A program made the translations under genes and the position numbers. Below the pieces are notes generated by a model. That model was not told the origin of the DNA. It made no database searches and worked only from the letters and a program-made list of their open reading frames with translations. Positions 39,541 through 50,865 of a stretch of 64,000 bases of DNA are shown one piece after another. Position 1 is the stretch's first letter; each line of letters opens with the position of its first letter. Origin of the DNA: Manis javanica (Eukaryota > Chordata > Mammalia > Pholidota > Manidae); assembly GCF_040802235.1 (NCBI RefSeq), contig NC_133158.1:35840001-35904000 (forward strand), read 5' to 3'.

Positions 39541-41411
39541 TAGCATAAGCACACTCTCCAGTAAATGCAGCTAAAAACTACAGACAGAATGCAAGGGGCA
39601 GCTATCAGAGGACTCTGAAAAGTAAAAAGTAGCAGATGGATTGGGGAAGGAGTCCAAACTCAATGAGTTTCCTGGGCTTTATTTTCCTCCTATTATATCC
39701 CCAACTGGACTCAAAGCAGCCCGAATTCCAGAATTGTGCACCAGGTGTGGACAGCTTCTCTCAGTACTCTCTCTCTCTCTCTGTTCCAAGGATGGGAAGG
39801 GGGGACACCTACCGGACAGAGAGAGTGGGAGGGAACAGCCTATTATTTTTATTTCCTGGCCCTGCCTACAGGTGAGGTCAAGTTCCAAAGCTGCAGTCTG
39901 GTGGGAGAGGCAGCAGCTGGACCGGAACCTAAAACTTTGAGCAAGCGGAATCCTCTTTGATCAGAGGAACTGTGCTACAAAGGGTACAGAGTCATCATTA
40001 TTGTCTTTCCTCTATATACCCTCCCATTACTTGCCCTCAGAGACAGATCAAGTCTCAGGAAGGGCATGCTGGAGTGGGAATGCTGAAGTTATGCCTATAG
40101 AGCCAGAGTACCAGGAAGGGACTCAGGAGCTGGAGAGGGTGGAAGGGGATAAAATTAAGAAAGGGACCCCAAAACATTATGTATAAACTCTCGGGCTCAT
40201 CCCTGAATTGTGCATGTATGGATCTGACTTTAAGCAGCAGACTAGAGGTAATGAAAACCGAACTACAGAGCAGACCACTGCACAGGTCCCAGACTGCCCC
40301 CTGCATAGTGCACATGCAGGACCAATTTTAACATCAATATTAAATCTTTGAAAACTGAATCTACATTAAAACAACAGCTCACCAAAGGTAACCTAGAACT
40401 TGAAGCATGACTCTGAGTGTGCTGCCTAATAAAAAAAGCCACATTCTCCATAGGATTTAAACAAGACCTAGTGTGTCATAACATAATATTCAAAATATCT
40501 AAGGTACAATCCAAATTACTTGACATACAAAGAAGTAGGAATGTGACCAATAATCAAGGGGAGAGGCAACCAAGAGATGCTAACTTGAGGTGACTCAAAT
40601 ATTGAAATTATCAGACAAGACATTAAAACAACTATGACAACCTATAACCATACTCCAAGAAGTAACAGCAAACACTCTTGAAACAGCTGGGAAGGTGGCC
40701 AATCTCAGCAAATAGAAACCATAATGGAGAACCTAATGGAAATTTTAGAATTTAAAAATATAACTGAAAAAAATAAAGCACTGGGTGGTGCAAAGAACAA
40801 AACACAGATGGCAAAGCAAAGAGTAAGCAAAACAGGGCAACATAAAGTGCACTGAGCACACAGAGGAAAGAGACTAAAAATTGAAAAGTAAACAAGCCCA
40901 GGAACCTGTGGGACAATATCAGAAGGTCTAACATTTATATCATCAGAGTCCCAGGAGGTGAGGAGAAAAGATGTCTGTAGAAAAAATATTTGAAGGAATA
41001 ATGGCTGAAAGTCTCCTAAATTTGGCAAAAGGCAAAAAAATTTTACAGATTCAAGAAAGTCAATCCCAAACAGGGTAAATAAGAAAAGAAACACTTGCCC
41101 AGCAACATCCTCACTGAACTGGCGAAAAGCAAAGACAAATAACATAAATCCAGAAAGCAGCCAGAGAAAAATGACATGTTACTCCTGGAACAATTTGGAT
41201 CTGTGGCTTTTTCATCAGAAACTATAGAGGCATAAATAAACTAGAACAAAATGTTTTTTACAGTGTTGAATGAGAAGGACTATTCACCAAGAATACTAAA
41301 CCAAGTAACAATACAATTCAGGTCAAAGTGAAATAAAGACTTTCTCATATGAAAGAAAACTAGGAGGGAATTTGTTGCTATCATACATGCTATAAAAGTT
41401 ACCACTATATG
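39541..41411 (+). repeat. Old L1 5' region and ORF1 relic
   Basis: A-rich LINE sequence of an older family. It has a 5' UTR-like start (CTAAAAACTACAGACAGAAT near 39571), a (TC)n patch near 39767-39783, and ORF1-like text at about 40880-41400 ('CATCAGAGTCCCAGGAGGTGA'). All frames are broken. The next L1 begins abruptly at 41412. Confidence 0.65.
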
Positions 41412-42457
41412 GAGGAGGGAGCCAAGATGGTGACATGTGTAGTTCAGCAGAAATCTCCTAAAAACATATATATTTTTGAAAATACAACAAATACAACTAT
41501 TCCTAAAAGAGACACCAGTGGATACAGTACAACAGCCAGGCTATATATACATCTGTGAGAACTCAGCATCACACAAAGGGGGTAAGATACAAGCCATGGC
41601 CCAGTGGGACCCAAACACCCCCCTATGCCAGACCCCAGAGGGAAGAAAGGAGTCAGAGTGGGGAGGGAGTGAAAGCCCAGGACTGCTAAACAACCAGCTC
41701 TAGAAATCTGCATCTGGAGCCAGACACACAGTGCACAGGGGGCTGCATATTAGAGAAACGGAAAAGCAAAACCTGCGAGCAGGTCCCCACAACTGGTGCC
41801 CCTGAGACAAAAGAAAAGCAAGGGCTTTTTGCAAGTCTTAAAGAGAGAGGGATCCCACAGCTGGAAGAAGTTGTCCCGGCACACTCAGCCCAGCACCTGT
41901 GAATCCCAGAAAACTCTAAGCGACCTAACCACCTGGGCAGCAATGCAGCTCTGAAGCCCCCCATGGTGATAAGCAACCTGCCAGTCGTTCCCCCAACTGG
42001 CATGGACCCCAACATACCGGCCCAGGAGTGAGAAAGTGGCAGCACACGCCAGGGATGGCAGCACCAGAGGGGCCCGGGAGGGGCCCGTGGGAGCCAGCAG
42101 CAGTGGCGGAGGAGCAGCCCAGGAGCAGCTACGCCCCCAGCAACCACACAGAATCTCAGCCCAGTGCATAGCCACCTGAGCCAGACCCAAAGGCTACTGC
42201 TGGCACACAGCTGTCCAGCAGGGGCACCACTTCCCCAGGAGAGTGCACCCGGTGCACCTGCCACTCCCCACAGGGCTCTGTGCTGCTCTGATGGAGACCC
42301 CGCCCACAGCAGCTTAGGGGATTAACCCAGAGGCTGCTCCAGGAGTGCAGATAACTGACACAGGCAGCAGAGAAGGGCAAGGCATCCAGCAAGCAGGAAA
42401 GGACTTTCTTCTCCCAGCTGACACACCTGCAACCTGCCTACAGCTACCTCTATAAAC

Positions 42458-43307
42458 ATGAAAAGGCAGAAGAATTTAGTCCAGTCCAAATAGTCCAGAC
42501 AACCCCTGAGAGAGGGCCTAGGGAGACAGACCAAACCAATCTCCCTGAAAAAGAATTCAAAATAAAGGTCATAACCATGCTGATGGATCTGCAGAGAAAT
42601 ATGCAAGAGCTAAAGGACCAAGTACAGAGGGAGACTACAGAAATAAAACAATCTCTGGAAGGACTTAAGAGCAGACTGGATGAGGTGCAAGAGGCCGTTA
42701 ATGGAATAGAAATCAGAGAACAAGAACACAGAGAAGCTGACACAGAGAGAGATAAAAGAATCTCCAGAAATGAAACAATATTAAGAGAACTGTGTGACCA
42801 ATCCAAAAGGAACAATATCTGCATTATAGGGGTACCAGAAGAAGAAGAGAGAGAAAAAGGGATAGAAAGGGTCTTTGAAGAAATAATTCCTGAAAACTTC
42901 CCCAAACTAGGGGAGGAAATAATTGTTCAGACCACAGAAGCACACAGAACTCCCAAAAGAAGGGACCCAAGGAGGACAACACCAAGACACATAATAATTA
43001 AAATGGCAAAGATCAAGGACAAGGACAGAGTGTTAAAGGCAGCCAGAGAGAGAAAAAAGGTCACCTACAAAGGAAAACCCATCAGGCTATCACTGGACTT
43101 CCCAATAGAAACCTTACAGGCCAGAGAGAATGGCATGACATATTTAATGCAATGAAACAGAAGGGCCTTGAACCAAGAATACTGTATCCAGCACAATTAT
43201 CATTTAAATATGAAGGAGGGATTAAACAATTCCCAGACAAGCAAAAGTTGAGGGAATTTGTCTCCCACAAACCACCTCTACAGGGTCTTTTAGAGGGACT
43301 GCTCTAG
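42458..43307 (+). pseudogene. L1 copy 2 ORF1 (RNA-binding protein), broken
   Basis: L1 ORF1 proteins are trimeric coiled-coil RNA chaperones that coat L1 RNA. The frame start at 42458 hits a stop at 42491-42493. A second frame carries the coiled coil (QRETTEIKQSLEGLKSRLDE) and the RNA-binding region to 43155. A one-base shift near 43127 moves the conserved C-terminus (PRILYPAQLSFKYEG) into another frame, ending at the TAG at 43305-43307. Confidence 0.85.
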
Positions 43308-43583
43308 ATGGGAGCACTCCTAAGGCTAAACAGATGTCACCAGAGAAAATAAAATCACAGCAAAGAAAGAAGACCAACCAAATACTAACTAAAGGCATTA
43401 ACTAACCACAAAAGCAGTCAAAGGAAACACAAAAGAGCACCGAACAAAACACCCAACATATGAAGAATGGAGGAGAAGGAATAAGAATGGAGACAAATAA
43501 AGAATCACCAGACAGTGTCTATAATAGCTCAATAAGTGAGCTAAGTTAGGCAGTAAGATACTAAAGAAGCTAACCTTGAACCT

Positions 43584-44378
43584 TTGGTAACCACGAACCT
43601 AAAGCCTGCAATGGCAATAAGTACATATCTCTCAATAGTCACCCTAAATGTAAATGGACTAAATACACCAATCAAAAGACACAGAGTAATAGAATGGATA
43701 AAAAAGCAAGACCCATCTCTATGCTGCTTACAAGAAATTCACCTCAAACCCAAAGACATGCACAGACTAAAAGTCAAGGGATGTAAAAATATATTTCAGG
43801 CAAACAACAGCGAGAAGAAAGCAGGGGTTGCAGTACTAATATCAGACAACATAGACTTCAAAACAAAGAAATTAACAAGAGATAAAGAAGGACATTACAT
43901 AATGATAAAGGGCTCAGTCCAACAAGAGGATATAACCATTATAAATATATATGCACACAACACAGGAGCACCAGCATATGTGAGACAAATACTAACAGAA
44001 CTAAAGAGGGAAATAGACTGCAACGCATTCATTTTAGGAGACTTCAACACACCACTCACCCCAAAGGATAGATCCACCGGGCAGAAAATAAGTAAGGACA
44101 CACAGGCACTGAACAACACACTAGAACAGATGGACCTAATAGACATCTATAGAACTCTACATCCAAAAGCAACAGGATATACATTCTTCTCAAGTGCACA
44201 TGAAACATTCACTAGAATAGACCACATAGTAGCCCACAAAAAGAGCCTCAGTAAATTCCAAAATACTGAAATTCTACCAACCAATTTTTCAGACCACAAA
44301 GGTATAAAACTAGAAATAAACTCTACGAAGAAAACAAAAAGGCTCACAACATCTGGAGGCTTAACAACATGCTTCTAA
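43584..44378 (+). pseudogene. L1 copy 2 ORF2, endonuclease segment
   Basis: This open segment holds the apurinic-like endonuclease domain that nicks target DNA. The likely ATG is at 43611. Conserved boxes are TLNVNGLN (Asn), CLQEIH (Glu), GDFNTPL (Asp/Asn), RIDHI (Asp) and SDHKG (His), so the catalytic set looks complete. The frame shifts near 44370, separating it from the reverse transcriptase. Confidence 0.9.
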
Positions 44379-47300
44379 ATAATCAATGGATCAACAAACA
44401 AATTAAAATAGAGATCAAGCAATATATGGAAACAAATGACAACAACACAAAGCCCCAACTTCTGTGCGACGCAGCAAAAGCAGTCTTAAGAGGAAAGTAT
44501 ATAGCGATCCAGGCACACATGAAGGAGAAAGAACAATCCCAAATGAATAGTCTAACATCACAATTATCGAACCTGGAAAAAGAAGAACAATGGAGGCCTA
44601 AAGTCAGCAGAAGGAGGGACATAATAAAGATCAGAGAAGAAATAAACAAAATTGAGAAAAAAAAACAATAGCAAAAATCAACAAAACCAAGAGCTGGTTC
44701 TTTGAGAAAATAAACAAAATAGATAAGCCTCTAGCCAAACTTATTAAGAGAAAAGGAGAATCAACACAAATCAACAGAATCAGAAATGAGAACGGAAAAA
44801 TCACGACAGACTCCACAGAAATACAAAGAATTATTAAAGACAACTATGAAAACCTATATGCCAACAAGCTGGAAAACCTAGAAGAAATGGACAACTTCCT
44901 AGAAAAATACAACCTTCCAAGACTGACCAAGGAAGAAACACAAAAGTTAAACAAACCAAATATGAGCAAAGAAACTGAAATGGTAATCAAAAAACTACCC
45001 AAAAACAAAACCCCCGGGCCGGACGGATTTACCTCAGAATTTTATCAGAAACACAGGGAAGACATAATACCCATTCTCCTTAAAGTTTTCCAAAAATAGA
45101 AGAGGAGGGAATACTCCCAAACTCATTCTATGAAGCCAACATCACTCTAATACCAAAACCAGGCAACGACCCCATCAAGAAAGAAAATTACAGACCAATA
45201 TCCCTGATGAATGTAGATGCAAAAATACTCAATAAAATATTAGCAAACAGAATTCAACAACATATCAAAAGGATCATATACCATGACCAAGTGGGATTCA
45301 TCCCAGGGATGCAAGGATGGTACAACATTCGAAAATCCATCAACATCATCCACCACATTAACAAAAAGAAAGACAAAAACCACATGATCATCTCCATAGA
45401 TGCTGAAAAAGCATTTGACAAAATTCAACACCCATTCATGATAAAAACTCTCAGCAAAATGGGTATAGAGGGCAAGTACCTCAACATAATAAAGGCCATA
45501 TATGATAAACCCACAGCCAACATTATACTGAACAGCGAGAAGCTGAAAGCTTTTCCTCTGAGATCGGGAACTAGACAGGGATGCCCACTCTCCCCACTGT
45601 GATTTAACATGGTACTGGAGGTCCTAGCCATGGCAATCAGACAAAACAAAGAAATACAAGGAATCCAGATTGGTAAAGAAGAAGTTAAATTGTCACTATT
45701 TGCAGATGACATGATATTGTACATAAAAAACCCTAAAGACTCCACTCCAAAACTACTAGAACTGATACAGCAAAGTTGCAGGATACAAAATTAACACACA
45801 GAAATCTGTAGCTTTCCTATACACTAACAATGAACCAATAGAAAGAGAAATCAGGAAAACAATTCCATTCACAATTGCGTCAATAAGAATAAAATACCTA
45901 GGAATAAACCTAACCAAAGAAGTGAAAGACCTATACCCTGAAAATTACAAGTCACTCTTAAGAGAAATTAAAGGGGCCACTAACAAATGGAAACTCATCC
46001 CATGCTCATGGCTAGGAAGAATTAATATCGTCAAAATGGCCATCCTGCCCAAAGCAATATACAGATTTGATGCAATCCCTATCAAATTACCAGCAACATT
46101 CTTCAATGAACTGGAACAAATAATTCAAAAATTCATATGGAAACACCAAAGACCCCAAATAGCCAAAGCAATCTTGAAAAAGAAGAATAAAGTAGGGGGA
46201 ATCTCACTCCCCAACTTCAAGCTCTACTACAAAGCCATAGTAATCAAGACAATTTGGTACTGGCACAAGAACAGAGCCACAGACCAGTGGAACAGATTAG
46301 AGACTCCAGACATTAACCCAGACATATATGGTCAAATAATATTCGATACAGGAGCCATGGACATACAATGGCGAAATGGCAGTCTCTTCAACAGATGGTG
46401 CTGGCAAAACTGGACAGCTACATGTAGGAGAATGAAACTGGACCATTGTCTAACCCCATACACAAAAGTAAATTCAAAATGGATCAAAGACCTGAATGTA
46501 AGTCATGAAACCATAAAACTCTTAGACAAAAACATAGGCAAAAATCTCTTAGACATAAACATGAGTGACCTCTTCTTGAATATATCTCCCCAGGCAAGGA
46601 AAACAAAAGCAAAAATTAACTAGTGGGACTATATTAAGCTGAAAAGCTTCTGTACAGCAAAAGACACCATCAATAGAACAAAAAGGTACCCTACAGTATG
46701 GGAGAATATATTCATAAATGACAGATCCAATAAAGGCTTGACATCCAAAATATATGAAGAGCTCACTCACCCACCTCAACAAACAAAAACCAAGGAATCC
46801 AATTAAAAAATAGGCAGAGGAACTGAATAGTTCTCCAAAAAAGAAATACAGATGGCCAACAGACACATGAAAAGATGCTCCACATCGCTAATTATCAGAG
46901 AAATGCATATTTAAACTACAATGAGGTATCACCTCACACCAGTAAGGATGGCTGCCATCCAAAAGACAAACAACAACAAATGTTGGCGAGGCTGTGGAGA
47001 AAGGGGAACCCTCCTACACTGCTGGTGGGAATGTAAATTAGTTCAACCATTGTGGAAAGCAGTACGGAGGTTCATCAAAATGCTCAAAACAGACTTACCA
47101 TTTGACTCAGGTATTCCACTCCTAGGAATTTACCCTAAGAACGCAGCAATCAAGTTTGAGAAAGACAGATGCACCCCTATTTTTATCGCAGCACTATTTA
47201 CAATAGCCAAGAATTGGAAGCAACCTAAATGTCCATCGGTAGATGAATGGATAAAGATGTGGTACATATACACAATGGAATACTACTCAGCCATAAGAAG

Positions 47301-47418
47301 AGGGCAAATCCTACCATTTGCAGCAACATGGATGGGGCTGGGGGGTATTATGCTCAGTGAAATAAGCCAAGCAGAGAAAGGGAAATACCAAATGATTTCA
47401 CTCATCTGTGGAGTATAA
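44369..47418 (+). pseudogene. L1 copy 2 ORF2, reverse transcriptase and C-terminal segments
   Basis: The rest of ORF2 is split into open pieces 44369-44671, 44887-45099, 45207-45602, 45609-45794, 45922-46623 and 46921-47418. The reverse transcriptase boxes [10 protein letters not shown] (45207-45602 piece) and [12 protein letters not shown] (45609-45794 piece) are intact. An in-frame TGA at 45600-45602 lies between them. The end ([15 protein letters not shown] region to 47418) is the usual C-terminal segment. Confidence 0.88.
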
Positions 47419-48216
47419 GAACAAAGGAAAAACTGAAGGAACAAAACAGCAGCAGAATCACAGAACCCAAGAATGGACTAACAGGTACCAAAGGGAAAGG
47501 GACTGGGGAGGATGGGTGGGAAGGGAGGGATAAGGGGGGGGAAGAAGAAGGGGGGTATTAAGATTAGTATGCATGGGGGGAGGGAGAAAGGGGAGGGCTG
47601 TAAAACACAGAGAAGACAAGTAGTGAGTCTACAACATTTTGCTATGCTGATGGACAGTAACTGTAAAGTGGTTTATAGGGGGGACCTGGTATAGGGGAGA
47701 GCCTAGTAAACATAATATTCTTCATGTAAGTGTAGATTAATGATAACAAAAAAAAGAAAGAAAAAAGGGGGATTACTCCCTGATAGGGTAAAACTAACTG
47801 TAAATCAACAATTAATGCATGCTTTAAATATCCTTAATTTTGATCACTTAAAGGGTGTCAGATGATCGGCTATGGAGGTACATTTTTCTGATAATATTCC
47901 TTTCTCTTAAAAGAAAAAAAAAGCAGTTCCTGTGTGGTGACCTCCAGTGAGTTCTACACAATGGTATAAAGGGTATATCAAAGTGTGGGCAAAGGGTCTG
48001 TTTGTGTTTATACAGAGGATCAAAGCCTAATTTGGCTAACCAGAAAATGAACTAAGATACAATATGAAGAAGAACTTCCAACATCAGCACTCTCTGGAAG
48101 AGTCATACCAGAAGATGATCACCAAAAAACCTCAACAAAGATCCAGGTGATGCTGCAGTTGTAGCTGCATTCATCCCACCGGTTCCTGGATTTGCCATTG
48201 GAATGAAAAAAGGCCT

Positions 48217-48510
48217 GTGCATACAGTAAAACAACCTTTTTTGGAGACTGGATCTATACTGTCAGAACTCAACCAAGAATTAGGAGACGTGCAAGCTGCA
48301 GTGCTCCAAAATCATGCGACTATAGACTACCTACTGTTAAAAGAACATATGGGATGTGAACAGTACCCAGGAATAGGTTGTTTTAATTTGTCTGATTTCT
48401 CTCAGACTGTTCAAGTTCAGTTGGACAATATCCACCATGTCATAGATAAGTTTTCACAAATGCCTAGGTGCCTAACTGGTTTTCTTGGTTTCACTGGAGA
48501 GGGCTGGTAA
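48217..48510 (+). pseudogene. ERV env transmembrane-subunit relic
   Basis: A 97-codon frame contains the heptad region (SILSELNQELGDVQAAVLQN), the region corresponding to the immunosuppressive-domain position (HATIDYLLL), and a disulphide loop. The usual CX6CC motif is degenerate, with Gly in place of the first Cys of the pair. The frame ends before any membrane-spanning helix, so no functional envelope is encoded. The motif layout is that of gammaretrovirus-type transmembrane subunits. Confidence 0.75.
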
Positions 48511-49239
48511 TTATAGATCTGCTTCGGTTATGTAACTGTATTCCTATTATGTTAATGTGTGTACACAATTTAACTAGTAGTTTAAAACCTATACATGTTT
48601 AAGTTACTCTACAAGAAGATATGTCAAATAAATAATCAATCTTCCCATGTTATCTTCCATCTGCTACTCCTATAGCTTTTCTTCTTCCTTCCTAATTACA
48701 ACCCTTAAATAGAATTCGTGCCTCATATCGAATTTACTGAGTATCATAATTCTTCCAAGTGGTAAAGATACCTCAAGACAAATGCTGGGCATAAAAGCCA
48801 CAGGGCATAAATCTGCAAAGAAGTAAAAAGCAAACCTTTTCAAACAATATTGCCTCTCTCTCACTTACCAACTTTACATTTCCCTGTATGGCCCCGGAAG
48901 ATGACTGGTTAGCCAGAGACGGGTAAGATTCCTCAAGAGAGGAACAACCTAAGACAGGCACAGTCGCAGGGGGGCCATCAGGTGAGAAATTGGGGATCAA
49001 CTGAAGTGAGGCTTAGAACCTCACCCCCCCTGTTTTGAGAGAAATCTTCTGCATCTGTGGATGTTGTATTGCCCTTGTCTCGCTTGGATTAACACTAAGT
49101 CTACAGGCACACACCTGATCATCTAAATTTGCTCTCTTACAGCACTAAACTATGTTTTCTACCTTTATCTTGCATCTACCTACCACTTCAGCATTTTATT
49201 TAAAAAATAATAATAATAATAATAATAATAAGGGAGAAA

Positions 49240-49562
49240 TGTGGGATTCACATATAAATCAAGTATAAAAATCAAATGAATATTCATATTTGACCTGATT
49301 GTTTATAGTTCATAATGTGTGATAAAAACTGAAAGTTTCTGTGATGACTGCCCTTGTACTGTTCACCATGTAAGAACTTATTCACTATGTAAGAACTTGT
49401 TCACCATGTAAAAGCTTGTTCATTATGCTTCAGAAGATTGGAGACTGACGAGAATTAGGCTGGGGGTGGATTAATGATTGTACATTGAGCATTGAGTTCC
49501 CTATACAGAATTTTATTGTTGTTAACAACCATTCAATCAATAAATATGAGAGATGCCCTCTC
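49240..49562 (+). repeat. LTR U3-R segment of the env retrocopy
   Basis: It begins TGTGGGATTC directly after a purine tract (AAGGGAGAAA) and an (AAT)n stretch (49206-49230). It contains three imperfect 19-bp tandem repeats (49362-49418), ends with AATAAA at 49539-49544, and runs into poly(A). The absence of U5 marks it as the 3' end of an mRNA copy, not a proviral LTR. Confidence 0.75.
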
Positions 49563-49577
49563 AAAAAAAAAAAAAGA

Positions 49578-49893
49578 AAAAAACAGCAGCAGAATCACAG
49601 AACCCAAGAATGGACTAATAGTTACCAAAGGGAAAGGGACTGGGGACGATGGGTGGGAAGGGAGGGATAGGGCGGGGAAAAAGAAAGAGGGCATTATGAT
49701 TAGCATGTATAGTGCGTGGGGGACACGGGGAGGGCTGTGCAACACAGAGAAGACAAGTAGTGATTCTACAGCATCCTACTACGCAGATGGACAGTGACTG
49801 TGAAGGGGTATGTGGGGGGGACTTGGTGAAGGGGGGAACCTAGTAAACATAATGTTCTTTCTGTAATTGTAGATTAATGATACCAAAATTTTA
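49578..49893 (+). mobile_element. L1 3' UTR fragment
   Basis: About 300 bp are highly similar to the 3' UTR of L1 copy 2 (from its AGCAGCAGAATCACAGAACC phrase to AGATTAATGATA). It starts right after the A-tail of the env retrocopy and ends in a short A-rich tail. It is either an independent 5'-truncated insertion or part of a chimeric one. Confidence 0.85.
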
Positions 49894-50865
49894 AAAAAAT
49901 GGGCAGAGGAGCTGAAAAGACAGTTCTCCAAAGAAGAAATTCAGATGGCCAACAGACACATGAAAAGATGCTCCACATCGCTAATCATCAGAGAAATGCA
50001 AATTAAAACCACAATGAGATATCACCTCACACCAGTAAGGATCACCACCATCCAAAAGACAAACAACAACAAATGTTGGCAAGGTTGTAGAGAAAGGGGA
50101 ACCCTCCTACACTGCTGGTGGGAATGTAAATTAGTTCAACCATTGTGGAAAGCAGTATGGAGGTTTCTCAGAATGCTCAAAATAGAAATACCATTTGACC
50201 CAGGAATTCCACTTCTAGGAATTTACCCTAAGAATGCAGCACTCCTGTTTGAAAAAGACAGATGCATCCCTATGTTTATCGCAGCACTATTTACAATAGC
50301 CAAGAAATGGAAGCAACCTGTGTCCGTCAGTAGATGAATGGATAAAGAAGTTGTGGTACATATACACAATGGAATATTATGCAGCCAAAAGAAAAAAACA
50401 AATCCTACCATTCGCAACAACATGGATGGAGCTAGAGGGTATTATGCTCAGTGAAATAAGCCAGGTGGAGAAAGACAAGTATGAAATGATTTCACTCATA
50501 TGTGGAGTATAAGAACAAAGGAAAACTGAAGGAACAAAACAGCAGCAGAATCACAGAACCCAAGAATGGACTAACAGTTTCCAAAGGGAAAGGGACTGGG
50601 GAGGATGGGTGGGAAGGGAGGGATAAGGGCGGGGAAAAGAAAAGGGGGCCTTACAAGTAGTATGTGTAATGTGGGGAGGGGGTATAGGGAGGGATGTGCA
50701 ACACAGAGAAGACAAGTAGTGATTCTACAGCATCTTACTACGCTGATGGACAGTGACTGTAATGGGGTTTGGGGGAGATACTTGGTGAAGGGGGGAGCCT
50801 AATAAACATAATGGTCTTCATATAATTGTAGATTAATGATTAAAAATTGAATTAAAAAAATATTT
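49894..50865 (+). mobile_element. 5'-truncated L1, end of ORF2 and 3' UTR
   Basis: The segment starts in the ORF2 C-terminal region (AATGGGCAGAGGAGCTGAAA). It keeps a 130-codon open piece (49945-50337) and carries the full G-rich 3' UTR to an A/T-rich tail near 50860. It is highly similar to the same region of L1 copy 2. Confidence 0.9.

Larger units (their letters stand above)
41412..47756 (+). mobile_element. Near full-length younger L1, copy 2
   Basis: A LINE-1 of about 6.3 kb. It has a GC-rich 5' UTR (41412-42457), ORF1 (42458-43307), a 300-nt spacer, ORF2 (43611-47418), and a purine-rich 3' UTR ending in an A-rich tail (47743-47766). Frames are much longer than in copy 1: a 264-codon endonuclease segment at 43584-44378 and ORF2 segments up to 233 codons. 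At least four frame changes and two or more in-frame stops in ORF2 make it non-autonomous now. Its 3' UTR is highly similar to the fragments at 18697-19212 and 49580-50865. Confidence 0.93.
47757..49577 (+). mobile_element. Retrotransposed ERV env-message copy with 3' LTR (U3-R) and poly(A)
   Basis: This 1.8-kb unit appears to derive from an endogenous retrovirus but lacks gag, pol and a 5' LTR. It has a decayed leader and surface-subunit part (to about 48120), a hydrophobic fusion-peptide-like stretch near 48130-48190, a transmembrane-subunit relic (48217-48510), a purine tract before 49240, and an LTR from 49240 that ends at 49562. An AATAAA lies 18 nt before that end and a poly(A) tail follows directly, with no U5. 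This is what L1-mediated copying of a polyadenylated retroviral mRNA gives. AAGAAAAAA occurs on both sides and could be an A-rich target duplication. Confidence 0.75.

Noticed and set aside
48217..48510. A functional captured envelope (syncytin-like) gene
   Set aside because: The frame lacks an upstream surface subunit in the same frame and a membrane anchor, and has a degenerate disulphide motif with upstream stops. It is a relic.
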